Shown here one piece after another: positions 34,675-47,403 of a stretch of 64,000 nucleotides of DNA (the stretch's first letter is position 1; each line of letters begins with the position of its first letter). Under the pieces are notes generated by a model. The model was not told the origin of the DNA. It was given only the letters and a program-made list of their open reading frames with translations, and ran no database searches. Origin of the DNA: Pratylenchus scribneri (lineage: Eukaryota; Nematoda; Chromadorea; Rhabditida; Pratylenchidae); contig JAQSEB010000059.1 in assembly GCA_030063045.1 (NCBI GenBank), positions 4,526,001-4,590,000 of the forward strand, written 5' to 3'. A program made the translations under genes and the position numbers.

Positions 34675-35800
34675 GATTTTTCGGGTTTTGATTGTGTGGA
34701 ATTTGGTGTGAGGAATGAAATAAGAATACATTCATTGGCCTTTTTATAGCAAAAAAATACACATTACTTCTATCATATATGTACGGTACATGGTATTACT
34801 GATTTATATATGGTACAGCATCCTAGGTTATAGTTTTGCACTTTGCGGGAATAAAATTTGTTAAAAAATGTTTTATGAAGTTGTTTTTGAAAATTCCACG
34901 AACTTATTTACGAATTAGAATAAGTCCGACATGTCGAAGTATTTTCTATTTCATTAATCAAAAAAATCAAATTAGACTTTTATGTATTAATTTTTATTTA
35001 CAATGAATTCAAAAATAATTTAAAAGTGAAAAAGCATTAAAAGGCATTTTTGGAATTCATCAAGTCAACATATGCTGGAGCAAAAATAAAATGGAAGGGG
35101 GGGGGGGGGGTTACCATTGTTGAAATATTCTGTTGCCCAAAAAATGGCTGTTATATTTAAGAGATTCTTAAATTTTACACAATAAAACGAGAACATTTTA
35201 ATTTAATTATATTAGAGAAAATACAAGTGAATGAATGTTAAATAAAACAAAGAATATAAGTGAAATTAATATTCCTGTTCCTGTATACATAAATGAGACC
35301 ATCCGAACATAAATGGCGGGTGAGACCGTTCGGCAAGTTAGGCGGTGAGGACAAGTTTTATTGAATTTAGTTTTTTTTTTTTCATTTTTGATTCCGAAAT
35401 TTCGATAAAACCTGCCCCTAAATGTGGTAACAAAATAAATTAAATAATGAATGAAAATAAAATAAATTAAGTGTCACAATCCAAAAATGTTTAGCAGAAA
35501 GAGTTGGGTCAAAAATAATATCAACTAGAAATAATAAAATGATTGAGGGAATGAATAAATTATCAAAAATTGATGAATGTGAGGAGGATTGGTGCCAGAG
35601 GGGATTACATATGAGTGGAGGGGTTGGAGGGTGGGATTGACTAATCACAAACTTCTTTCCGGTAAATGTTCAATCATCTCGCTGAAACCGGCCAATTTGG
35701 GTTGGGGCTTTCGGGATGGGACATTTCCGGACTGAGTGAGTATGGGGAATGGGTTGGAGGATTTTGGACATCAAACAACATATATGGGAGGGCGAGTGGA
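34675..35800. other. Intergenic, no gene seen
   Basis: AT-rich stretch with a 14-G run at 35097-35110. No frame with coding character. It should hold the promoter of the small membrane-protein gene and the 3' region of the hypothetical gene to the right. Confidence 0.5.
35097..35110 (+). repeat. Poly(G) tract, 14 G
   Basis: An uninterrupted run of 14 G in AT-rich intergenic DNA. Confidence 0.95.
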
Positions 35801-36568
35801 TCAGAAAAGTGGCCCAAAATCCTTTGCCTTTCGATCATAGAGCGGAGAAATGGCTTCTGATTGTGACGAGCGATATCCGGAGTCATCGACCATGGTTTTG
35901 TTGGCTTTTGTGCTTTCATTTGATGAATTTGAAGAAGAACGGCTGGATTCATCATCAGCTAATATTGTCGCGTTGGTGGAAGGAGAAGAACCATTTCCGG
36001 GTGGAGGATCGTTGGGCGATGGTTGATGGACGATGACCGTTGAATTTATTTTCGGATCACTCAAACCTTAAAAAGTGAAGATAAATTTGGAATTAATTTT
36101 GATTTAATTACTTCGCCCTTCGCAAATGGCACCGGCAAATGATGATTGTTGATTGATGGCACCCGGAAAGTCAATGGCCGAAGTTGGACGCTCCAAAGTC
36201 ATTCGTTTGGAACGTGGCGGAAGCCTGAATAAATAAATTTATTAAATAAAATAAAAATTATTTAATTAATTTACATTGATTTTTGTGTTTCCGTCCAATT
36301 GGCCAATTTTTGTATGTCTATGGCCATATTTGTGGCAGTGCCACCAATTAGAGTGGCAACATTTCCAATGAGGGGAATTAACGAACTTTAAATTATATTT
36401 AATATTTTTTATTTAATATCAAAACTGACTCGATTTGGACTAAGCCAAAATGTCTTCGAATGGATTGTTGACTCTCTTCAAGGAGATGATGTCGCCGGCT
36501 TCGAAATGCACAAAATAGAAGGCAAATGGAGGCTTGAACCGATGGAAGTTGAATTGCCAAATGAAGAT
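35801..36568 (-). CDS. Hypothetical protein, 3' part (5' exons not found)
   Basis: Four exons join in phase: from acceptor 36568 (HLAIQLPSVQASICLLF, then RRHHLLEESQQSIRRHFGLV), to SLIPLIGNVATLIGGTATN, to RSKRMTLERPTSAIDFPGA, to a final Ser/Asn-rich exon with SLSDPKINSTVIVHQ and DDSGYRSSQSEAISPL, ending in KDFGPLF and stop. The splices are GT-AG, about 45-55 bp. The first two exons look helical; the last is disordered with phospho-site-like Ser clusters. I do not recognise the family. The first exon(s) must lie upstream; they could lie thousands of bases away in the G/C-biased stretch beyond 36568. Confidence 0.55.
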
Positions 36569-37087
36569 CTGAAAAAGAATGAATATTTTCAAAATAGAAT
36601 ATTATTCAGATTTAAATGGAATTTCCCATTCATTTCCATAATATCCACTTCTTGCATAATATTCATTCCCCCTCCATTTATCCTGACTGCCAATGGCCCA
36701 TTTTTTCAAATCCAAAAACCAAAGCGTTCCCTGTTCACCCCACCCCCCTTCCCCCACATCATCAGCATTTGTCGTTTTTAATAATTGGGCGGTGCGCAAA
36801 GAAAGTGCTTTTTCTAGCAGTTCTTCCCCCGGTTGGTTTGCGCCCAATTATTGCCCCCATTCGGTGGGTCATTGCACCCATTCCCCACTAGAATTCGAAT
36901 TTTGCCTTTGTCTTGTTGGCGCGATGAGGCCGGAAATCAGGGAAAGAATGGGTGATGATGGTCAAAAATTCAAAAAGGTGTAATCCATCTGTGTGGATTG
37001 GATCCTTGGATGTGTTTTTACTTTTCAAATTTCAAAACTAAACTGTCCATCCAGTGGTCACTCCAATTTATTTGGTCTACAGTAATT

Positions 37088-37102
37088 CCCCCCCCCCCCC
37101 CC
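37088..37102 (+). repeat. Poly(C) tract, 15 C
   Basis: An uninterrupted run of 15 C (15 G on the minus strand). Confidence 0.95.
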
Positions 37103-40100
37103 GCTTTCTTCTATTTTTCGCTTCATTTGAATGAATTCATCATTCTTTGTATGTCTATTCTGGAATTTGTGGACTCGGGTCGGGAGGGGAGTAAATGATG
37201 ATGACAAGAATGATTGGTGAAGGGGAAATGGTGATGATTGTTTTGTTGGCGCCATATTGGGTGGTTGGAATGACAGACCAAAAGTGAATTCCAGCTGGGA
37301 ATTGTCTCGATGACAAAATGGATAGATGATGAATTAATTGAAATGTTTGCAGGAGGAATAAATACAAGAATTTATAATCTATTTTGCATAAATTGATTTG
37401 CCCAAGTCTATTTTTTGGCCCAACTCAATTCCTTTGAATTTAAACGTTCCTTCCAATTTTTTTACTTGCCCCATCCTCTGCCCTGTCCCTTTTTGGGTTC
37501 TTTGTCCGCGCAAAGTAATTTTTCTATCTTCAAAAACGGCTGAGGTCGGTTTGGCCGGAAGGGAAAGGCCCATATTCAGTCGGCTAGGAGGCAGCGGGAA
37601 GCAAATTCGCGCCTTTGTCCATTTTTTTGCGGTTCCTCTTAAAATGAATTGCCGTCGCCGCCGTCATCCTTCTTCTTTGTCGTTTTTTACTTCCCTTTTG
37701 TCGGTTTTTCTTCACCCACATATTTGCCCTGTATTCCCCACCAAAATTTGACCAACAAATTATTTTTCTGGAAACTAAGAATTTCTTTTCTTTCCATTCA
37801 AATCATATTCCCCTTTTGTGATGTCCTTGTATTTTCCCATTTCCACCATCTCATTCATGTATTCATTCATTCATTCGATACCCATATTTTGCGCCTAATC
37901 CGTTCATCCCTCTTTCAATTCCCGATTGTTATCATTCAACCATCGAGACTGCTGGCCTTTTCCAATTTTGCGCCATGTTTGTGTGCCGATCAGCGAGAAT
38001 TAGGGAAATATGATGAGTTTAAGGTCAAGGAAAGGGAAAGAAGAAGGAACAAATTAAAAGAAGATTGTCTTCACAACCTAGGTTTTAAAATTGCTTCACA
38101 TATTAATCTGTTTTGCCTGAGGCCATTTTAATAGAATCTTTCCCAGGCGAGTTATTTTTTGAATTCAAACAAATGAATATTGTTTTTCCATTTCCACATT
38201 ATTGTCCGTTGCCCCCAATCCATTCCCAATCATTATTATTGTTCATTCCATTGTCCATAATTTTTCCTCCAATCTAATTCATCCCTCTTTTGGGCCTTCC
38301 GTCATTTATGCTCTCATCTTCGTCCATCCCAGCCTGTTGCCCCCGGCCTCCTTTTGAATGCCCAACATGGCGTCATATCCCCCTTCCAAAATGCCCTACT
38401 CTTCCCTTCTTTTCATTCTTCCAAACCGCTCCCCTTAGCCACTTTTCCCTTCGCATCTGTCGGCACGAGGGCCAATGGTCTGCGCATTCATCCATCGGTA
38501 GCCAATGGAATGGACTTTCCCCGGGGCCAATTGCCCATGGCCCTTCCCTTCTACTACCCCATCCCAGCTGCTGACCCGACCCCCGTTGGGGGATTTGAAT
38601 GGACCAATGATGGGCGGGCAAATGGTGGGTGGGATGGGCCCTTCACAAATTAATTATTGAAGCAATTCGACGATTTTTGGATTTTCTTTTGAGAAGGAAT
38701 TTTAAGATGGAAAGACTATAAATTTGAATGTTTCTGTTGGTGAGTGATTTATGAAGAGTAAATGTTTGGTTTTCGCTTTGGCGCCTCTCCGAAATGGAAA
38801 ATTCAAAATTAGTTTTGGGTGACCGGAAATGGTAAGCCAAAGAAAGAAATCAACTCGTCCGAATATCATCTGCCAATGCTTTGCCCTCTTCAAATTTTTG
38901 AGTGTTTTCCCATGAAAAATATCCTCCTCCTCCCTCCAATTCTTTCCATTATGACCCCAAAATCGTCTAGGCCTTAATCCTACTATCCTTTTGCTACAGG
39001 CCAAATCCCAGCCCAGTTGCTTGTTTGGCAAGTGGCCTGCTGTGAATTGCGCAATTTGGCTTTGTTTTTGCCCCAAACCATAATGATGAGGACATTTTTT
39101 GGAGAAAATGGGGGAATTGGATGTGAAATGGATGAGAAATAGTCCTTATGTTGAAGGAATGAATGAATGAATGAATGAATGAATGAATGAATATGAGAGA
39201 ATATCCATTCAAATTTGTAGTGAATTTTGCTTTTCCCATGCTTAACGGAAGTAAATATTTTTCGCGCAGGAAATGCTGAATGATGGAAATGATGACCTTG
39301 GGCTTTTTCTCCTGTTTTTGCGCCAATCATCTCTAAAAATATGCCCCCAGGTGCGGATTGGATGCCACCCAAAATTTTACCCTAAAATAGGTTTTCCTTC
39401 AGTCAATCTATTCAAAAAGTGCATCCATCCCATTGCAATCCATTATTTCTTTTTCCATTAAAGTTTTTGGCCGATCCATCAGTGGGCATTTTACTGATGG
39501 CCCCTTCCCTGTTTGCTCGATACTATCGAATTTCGTCTCGCCAGAAATGGTCTGGATAAATTGCCAAATAAAGTGGAGAAGAAATGGAAAGTGGAGGAGG
39601 AAGGAATTCCTAATTAATTAGTAAACCAATTAATTGGCTTGGATTTATGGTAGATGGATAGAAGGATGGATGGAATGGATTTTTATGCGATTTCAATGAA
39701 TTCGAAATTGAATTGGGGTGGGGGGGGGGATTAAATTAATTCATTAAAGAAGAATGAATGGCAAAAAGATTGATGAGTGTCGACAACCCTTCTGGGCACA
39801 TTTTCCTCACTAAATTGATGGAATGAAAATTGTGCCTTTTCCCCCTCAATGGATAAATGAAGAATATGCCCCCAAATCCAAATGAATTATTGTTGATTTT
39901 TACATTTTTAATTCTTGGCCTAATCGAATCCCACTAAAATGCTTTTAGCGCAAATGGCACCAAATTCATTCATTAATCCCTCTTTTAAGTGTTACCTTTT
40001 ATTCCAATATTTTTACCGTCTTTTCCCGTGCCCTTTTCCCCTTCAACCTTCCTTCCATCGACTGGCTCAAGTCAGCGCGATTAGCGTCAAATGGGGTAAA

Positions 40101-41078
40101 ATGGAATGGTCAAAATGCAAAGCAAGGGGTGAATTGAAGAAGAAAGCTGGCCCAAACCCATTCATTCTTCCTTGTCGTTCATTTTACCGTTCATCCATTT
40201 TCATTCTTCAAATCGACCTTCCCCTTTTCTCTCTCCTAACTTTTCCCGGGAATTTCTCGCGCCAAGAATGAATTACGGTGCCCAAAAGTTTGGTCCTCCA
40301 TTTTTCCATCTTTTGGCCTTTAATCCGGAAGGACATAAGAATAAATGATTTATTTCCTGGTCCCGACTCTCCTTTCTCACGCGCCCATTTGCATTTGTCT
40401 TATGTTTATTTGTGGGAGAGAAACAACCAACCCATTCGATCGGGGACACGCACTAACACCGATACACACCCTCTCCCCCTCCCCCCCCCTTTGAAATAAA
40501 CGGCCATTTCATTTTGAGGGGCCCATTTCCCAGGAAGAGCAAATTTCGCGCATTTCTTCCAGCCGAATTGGCTGATGGGGGAATGAGGGGTGAAGGCCGG
40601 GACCACCTTTTGGATTGGGAAGAAGAGTTTATTTGAACCAACCAAAATAAAATGGGATAATGGAAGGAATGAGGACGAGGACAAAATGATTGGAATTTTA
40701 TGGGAAAAATGAATAATGAATGAATGACCTTTGGCCGATTGGAAAATAAAATCGAAGAAATTGAGCGAAAGAAGAATGAAAAGTTTAACTGCTTTGCTTA
40801 CCATATTTCATTTCAATTTTTAGCCTAATTCTTTTCATGAAAACCGCCATTTTTAACCAAAAAAAGTTAACCCCTTCATCTCCTTTTGCCTTTGAAAACT
40901 TAAAAGTAGCCGCCCCCCACAAATTACTCCAACTGCGCCAAAAACATCTGTCTCTTCTTTTCTTGGTTTTTTTTCGACTCAATCCCCTACCAATCGTTTT
41001 TTTTCGCGTCTTTCTTCATTCGCCACACGCGCTGCCCTATTCATTCGGGGGAGGATTTGGGAATTGGATGGGGTGAAT

Positions 41079-41093
41079 GGGGGGGGGGGGGGG
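41079..41093 (+). repeat. Poly(G) tract, 15 G
   Basis: An uninterrupted run of 15 G about 240 bp beyond the last recognised cyclin D exon. Confidence 0.95.
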
Positions 41094-41334
41094 TCAATGC
41101 GCAGCCCAATCGTTTTTCCAAATGATTTCAATTGCCTTTTGTCCGCAAAAAATAATCTATGGCGCGCAAAAAATGGGCAAAACTGATGAGGGAAAATGGG
41201 TGGGGGGAGACGAGGGCAATATGGGCAATTGAATATTGGGGAGAGGAATTGTTATTCGAATGAACCAATGAAGGGAAAATAATGGTTTTGGGTGACTCAA
41301 GAAAATGTTTTTTTTTCAAATAAAAAAAACCCAC

Positions 41335-42504
41335 CTCTCTGCATTCGATGCAAGCAAATTGCAAAATCCTCGCGAAATGCCTCCAAAACTGGGCAACGGA
41401 CGAGCAATTGGTCGAAGAATTCGAAGGCCGTTGTTTGGAGCAAATTCCAATGAAGTTGATTGACAATGATCATCTCCCAATCCAATAATTCCTCCGTTTT
41501 GACCATTGTTAAATGTGCCAATCGGCTGGCCATAATTGGTTGAGGTGCTTTCAGTTTGGAGGCAAGCAGAAGGCAGGCCGCACCAAGCACTTGTAAATTT
41601 CGACGGGGAACAAATTTGGCGGCCAAAACACGGTCAAGGAAAGCAACTGCCAGTGGAAGGACCACATAATCGGTGTGTTCCACGTCGCAGACCTTAAATT
41701 TTTGGAAAAATAATTAATTTTATGCATTGTTTGGATAACAAACTTCATTGAGCCATTCAACAAGTCGACTTCTCGCCTCCAAATCAACTCCTTGTTCTCC
41801 TCCATGCCCACTTTGTTGTTGCAGATGAATTTGGGCTTCGGTGACTTGAACTTGTTGTTCGGCTTCCAATAAATTCTTCAGGCAACGATTATCCAAATGG
41901 ATGGCTCGGTCCACATCTGCGCAAACCCATAGCCGTTCTTTCAGGTTTAATCGTTCCTCGCTTTCATCTGCCCTTCGTTTCCTTGTTCCAATTGGTGGAA
42001 TCGCTGGCTGACGATGGATTCGGCCCATCCTGTTGGTGGAGGATATGCGTTGCTGGCTTTGTGGTTGATATGGAAGAGACAATCTGGACCCATTCACCGG
42101 AATATTCACATCAATTTTTCCGAGAATCTGAAGAAAATTTAAATATAAGATATTTTGTAACAAATCATTTTTCCCAATAAACTAACTTTTGCGCCATTTT
42201 TTGGCGTTTCCACCGATCCTCCAATAGAATTCACTTCTTGTTGTTGCAAATCCACAGTCCTTATTAGTCCTCTTTGCCTGCATTCCTGTTCGTGTTGTTG
42301 CGCTGCCGCCTGCTGAAGAGTCATTCGTAGTAGCCGTTTCCGCTCCAAACTCAATTCATTGGCATTTTGGCCGAATGGATTATAATAGCGTTGTGGTTGA
42401 TGTCCGATTAATGTGTTGGTCGCTGCAGTCCGACCTGAAGAGCATGGAGAATCCATCAAAAAGATTTCTTCCTCATGACAATGCAGGTTCGGCTGCGGGG
42501 ACAT
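41335..42504 (-). CDS. cyd-1: G1 cyclin, cyclin D type (C-terminus not found)
   Basis: Three exons (42504 to about 42190, about 42128-41744, about 41693-41335) encode an N-terminal region and the first cyclin box. Residues 7-11 read LHCHE, an LxCxE motif like the one D cyclins use to bind Rb. The cyclin box is clear: RSRLVEWLNEVCDVE, PLAVAFLDRVLA, LQVLGAACLLLASKLKAP, ELLDWEMIIVNQLHWNL and FEFFDQLLVRCPVLE. D cyclins activate CDK4/6 in G1. The N-terminal extension (about 150 Gln-rich residues before the box) is unusually long. The exon ends at a good donor after RMQR, but the exon(s) for the second cyclin fold were not found downstream. Confidence 0.85.
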
Positions 42505-45500
42505 TTTTCTTTTTGAAACTAAATTTATCAAATTAATAAGAATTTTTAAGATTAAAGAAAAACCGATAATTATTACCATGTTTGCGTATTTCACCGATAA
42601 AATTCCATTAAACCATGTTTTTACTAGTTTAATATTTAAAAAATTTTTTTGAAATTGGTTAAAGGATTTTTCAATAAGTTAAATCCCTTGTTTTTGGTTT
42701 AATCCCTGTAATAAATATGTTGAAAGTTGAAACCGGTTTGGATAAAATGTCTTAAAAGGTTTGGATAAAATGTCTTAAGTCATTAACTTTTTCTTTTTTT
42801 CAGTGAAATGCGCCGCGCTAGCTAAAGCTACCAAAATTGCTAGCCTTTAGTGACAAAAAATTCGTTTAAAATTCTATTTCAATTCATTTTATATGAATGA
42901 TTGGTTAATTTATGTCGACGAAGAAAAATCAAAATGGAATTCGAAATTAATAATAAGATAGGAATGCGGGAGAGGGATGGGCACTGCCAACCTCCGGCTC
43001 GAAAAGTGAATTTTGATGGGCTTTGTTGGGAAAATTGGTGTGTTGAATTGGATTGGTGAACAGTTAGGATTGGGAGGAGGGACGTTTATGGACGACTTTT
43101 AAAGGGGCAGATGTTGGTGGAAGGGATGAGCATTGACCCCGGAGACGGCCAAAGGAACGGAGCCTCTGGAAATGGAAAAGGGCCGATGGATGAATGAATG
43201 AAAGAATCAAATGAATATCACCGAAAAAAGTTCCTGATTAATAATTCCAAACTCTATGTTCTTTAAAGCCAAGGTTGGGGAATTGGTTCGACTCGGGGAT
43301 TTTCCCCTTCTTTTGGACTTATTTGGAAGGAATATGAGGAAAGAAGAAGGAAGATGGAGGGCAAAGGAATGAAAATGGATGGGCAAAAGGGGAGAGGGAG
43401 AAGGAGGATTGGCCCCGCCTTCCTTCGCTGCAGGGGCCGAGGAAGAAATGCGCGGGCAACGGAGGAATCCGAAGGAAATTATGCGGCAGAAGCGAATCGC
43501 CGTCGAAACCCCCAATCCACCCTCCCAAATATGGCTGAGAGGCTCATCGGGACTGGGATAAACAATGAAAGAAATGAAGGAGGAGGGTTTGATGGATTTT
43601 GGACACAATGGGGTCATCAAAATCGAAATTCTTAATGGGAATTGTAAATTGTTGCAGACGACTTCCAATGGCGATGTCATTCAGCTGCCCTCAAATTTCA
43701 TTGCCAAATGCCCCTCGGTGTTGGGAATTTTTAAAGCCATTTATGCAAATGGAGAATCCGTGCAAGCAAAAAATCCAGCGGATTTGCCTCTTTTTGCCAA
43801 ATCGCCCTTCATAAGCAAAAACCTTGGGAGTCGTCTTTTTGCCCCCGAGGGCAATGTTGCCTTGGTCCAAGGAATATGGCCCCGTTGAATTTGAAATAGT
43901 TGGAGTTGGCATTGGACCGTCCATCAATGAGCAAAATGACCCTAGGGGAAGTGGGTCGCCGCTGTTCGGTGGGCCGGCAATTGGTAAAGGCACATCGTAG
44001 ATCGAATGAGGGAAGAAAAGAAGGGTTTCTGCGGTTGGGCAATGTTTACGATAGGGGAGGGGGAAACCCAAAAGAATTTGGATGGGACTTTCCTCACCCA
44101 AAACTTCATCAAACCCAACAGACAGAAACAGGCGGAGGAATAAAGTTGATTGAGGAGGAATTGGTTGTCAAGGGAGGATGGATGTGATATTATTATTATT
44201 CAAATAAATGTTTTCATTTGTTAGAGGCCCAGAAAGATATGGCAGAGGATCAGAGGAAATGGCCAAAAAATGGGCAAATCTACATTACATTATATCAAAT
44301 TATAAATGATGGCATAACCAAAACCATTTTGATCGTCAATGTTCGCTGCTGATTATCACAGATTAAGTTCATTTTTCATTTCCGCTCCCCCGTGCCCCAT
44401 TCCCTCCTCCAATATATCATTTGGTGCCGATCATGCCCCAACCACATTGTTGCCCATGCCAATCTTGTCCCACCGAAGGACATGGCCGTCCATCATTGCC
44501 AAAGATTTACGTTCCCTCTGGGGCATCAATCTCCTTTCGGGAAAAAGGTGCAAAATATGGATGGGGAGGAATAAAATTAAACAGCCATAAATTTGGACCA
44601 GGTCTTGAATGAGGAGGGGGAAGGCGCGCAAATGAATGAATTGACTGGGCACGAGGAGGGGGCAATGTTTTTATAAACGGTTATCAAGATGGCCTTGGAG
44701 GGGAGAACATCGAATTGGGGAAGGAAAAAGCAACAGCCAGACGATTACCTCTTTGAAAAGTGAAAGTGGCGACAAATTTGAAAGTTTTTTAATGTAATTT
44801 GGAAGGAAATACTTTATTGCCCCTCTTTTTTTGCAATTTCCCACTCACCCTTCAACAATTGTTTTTTCGTTTTTCTTTTCATGGCCTTCATTTATCCTCC
44901 AAGTTTAGTGTCGAATTCTTTCATTCATTTCCGGCATTTTATTCGCCACAATTCACCGTTGGAAGCTGAACAAATATAAGGAAAAGGGCACTTGGGCAGA
45001 AGATTGATTTGAGCCGGAGGGAATTCTGGATGAATTGAATGGGCCGCCGATTGTCTTTGACACAGTAAACCGCCTCCTTTTTTCCCTTTTTTGCGGCAGC
45101 CGTTCGCGCCAAATTGGACTTTAGGGAATTATATTTAATTGGGTAAGGAAGAAGGAGGAAATGGAAATATTCGCAACATTATCAGCAATTTTTGTGGCGG
45201 TGGCAGTTCGTACGGGTCCCGACTGGTTGAAATGATGATACAGCAAAAGGCGGAGGGGAGGAATATGAAATTTATTGGCCAAAAAACAAACAAAAACGGA
45301 GAATTTTCTAATTTTATTAAAATTGTTCAAATCCATTAATCCACTGCATTTTTTGATTGATCCCTTCAATGATGGTGCTCAATCCCCAAATGAATTCATT
45401 CATTCCCCTATCGGTATCCCCCTTTCTTCCCCTAATTGCCGGGGAATGCCGCCAGACCTTTGGAAGCGATTTGCGCCATCTGTGGGGGCCATCGCCCCTT

Positions 45501-45836
45501 TCCATGCCATCAAATGGTTCACAAGAGGCCGCCTTCATTCGCCTTTTTGGGTGGAATGAATGGTTCAAGAATAGAAGGCCATAAATGTGTAATCGACTCG
45601 ACCCCCCTCTTTTGTGCATTTTGTGCCGAAGAAGAACTCCTCGCCCAATCAAGAGGGCGGCAAAATTGACCGGGAATGGAATGAGGGGCGATTGATGAGT
45701 GCGCCAAATGAAGATGAGGCCATTAAAAAATTATGCAAGAAAAGTTAAAGGAGGATGGGAAATTGTCCAAATTCCAATTCCCTTTTTGTCATTCTGATAT
45801 TCTTAATGACCAAAAATAAATAAAATTCATTTGGGA
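42505..45836. other. Long stretch without a supportable gene
   Basis: Between the 5' ends of cyclin D (minus) and the TAB1-like gene (plus). The left 500 bp is AT-rich and likely holds the cyclin promoter. The remainder is G-rich on the plus strand, with overlapping open frames on both strands (for example 43565-43888 plus and 43691-44101 minus). None shows a domain or codon pattern I trust. Confidence 0.45.
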
Positions 45837-47221
45837 ATGTTTTCCACCGCCAATCCAAATTCGAATTCTTTATTTGCCCAAAATGATGATGATGGCCCAG
45901 TCAGCAATATTTTTGTGACCGTCGATCCAAGGGAAATTGGCAATTGTCACTCAAATTTCCCCTCCAGCAATGATATTTGGATTGTGGAACAGTTAATAAA
46001 TTACAATGAAGATAATTCATTTTTGTAAATATTTTTGAGGGCCAACAAATCGGGTCTGGCCATTTCCGCCTTTTTGCTGCTCTCGCGATTTGGGCCAAAT
46101 CCAAAATTGATTGTTGATTTTGTTGGGCGGCATTTGGTGCGCACAATTTTGGAATCAGTCGAAAAATTGTGCCAATTGATTGGAGGGAATAGAAATTTGG
46201 ATGAACAGGTTTTGGATTGGGTGGAATATTTGGCCAAAATGAATGAGGGAAAAAGTAGATTGGCCAATTATTGGATGAGGCATTTGTGCGGATTGACGAG
46301 AAAGCATGGGAATCCATTCAAGAAAGGCTAATTGGCGAAGGGGAATTGGCCAATAATGGAAATGGAGGTGAGGGAAAGGATTGGATGAGTAGCGGATGTT
46401 CGGCCATTCTTGGCCTATTCCTCGATCATCGACTTTTTGTGGCAAATTTGGGAAATCAAATGTAAAATTGGATAAATTGAATAATTTAATAGCCTAGTGA
46501 ATTTAGGGCAATTTTTTGTCGAGATGGGGAGAATGCCATTTCGGCTATAAGCCTCAATGAATGCCAGGACAAAGCCGCCCATTGTTTTGGCAATTTCAGT
46601 GCCAAATTGGCCGGCATCTCCTCTGCCCATCCTTCCATTCATCCTCAAATCGAGGTTTCCCCTCTTTCCCTTTATTTGTTCAATATTCCAGCTTGATCAT
46701 AATGCCCGTTTTCTTCTTTTTGCCTCACCCCAAGTTTGGCATCTTTTCCAGCGAATTTGTCCAGAAAATCAATCATTGGATGGGGCATTAGCCAATGCCG
46801 TTGCCCAATCAATTTATGATCAAGGAAATGGAGGGTAAAAATTGGAATAAAAATGGGCAAAAATATTCCATTGAAAAGGCCACCGGAAGAGAGAATCCAC
46901 CAATTGTTGAGCAAATTGGCCAAATCAATTATTCAGCCAATTGACTTAAATCAGCAGACAATTTCATTGGCCATTGTCGACCTTCGATTGGACATTTTCC
47001 CAAAAATGGATTTTTCCAGTAATGAGGAGGAGGATGAAGGAGGAGAACAAATGGAAGAAGATGATCAAAATGGAGATGAAGGGGAAAAGAGGGTGAAATC
47101 GGCGGTGGATTGGTCTGAATTTGAAACGCATCATTTGAAGGAGGAAGTGATGGCCAAAGTGGACAGTATCCGGCAAATGTACAAACAAAGAAGGAATTTG
47201 GGAAGCATTTACGAAGATTAA
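45837..47221 (+). CDS. tap-1: TAB1-like PP2C-fold pseudophosphatase
   Basis: Six exons join in phase: MFSTANPNSNSL to WIVEQ, ANKSGLAISAFLLLSRFG to NLDEQ, IGQLLDEAFVRIDEKAWESI to LFVANLGNQ, MAIFCRDGENAIS to IHPQIE, LDHNARFLLFASPQVW to QGNGG, and PPEERIHQLLSKLAKSIIQP to the end. CSAILGLFLDHRLFVANLGN matches the PP2C core strand pair of TAB1. The DGHxG and acidic metal-binding motifs of active PP2C are missing, as in TAB1. TAB1 binds and activates the kinase TAK1; in C. elegans TAP-1 works with MOM-4 in Wnt/MAPK signalling. The tail is acidic, then basic (MYKQRRNLGSIYED). One acceptor is the unusual TTTTTGAG. Confidence 0.75.
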
Positions 47222-47403
47222 ATTAATTTTATTTTCAAAAATACAAAAATATTATCAATAATTTACATATAAATATTATCACAATTCCGTCCATCCATCC
47301 ATCCATTCATCAATCAGAGATCCTCTTTTGCATTTTGGCTTGTATCAATTGTGGCCAATGCGTCCGCACATTGGACCATACATGCCGTGTCCTTTAAATT
47401 AAA

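Larger units (their letters stand above)
36569..41334. other. Long stretch without a supportable gene
   Basis: Almost 5 kb between the hypothetical gene and cyclin D. It has mixed purine/pyrimidine-biased segments, ATGAATGA tandem repeats (about 39162-39192), and long G or C runs at 37088-37102, 39720-39729 and 41079-41093. It may contain a long intron and unseen exons: both flanking minus-strand genes lack an end (the cyclin D C-terminus and the first exons of the hypothetical gene). No frame in it resembles the expected cyclin C-terminus. Confidence 0.45.

Noticed and set aside
36602..36847. 81-codon minus frame as the first exon of the hypothetical gene
   Set aside because: It is close to the acceptor at 36568, but there is no usable GT donor to join it in phase, so I did not include it.
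43565..44101. Overlapping 107-codon (plus) and 136-codon (minus) frames
   Set aside because: Both look moderately protein-like but exclude each other, show no domain and have no clear splice partners.
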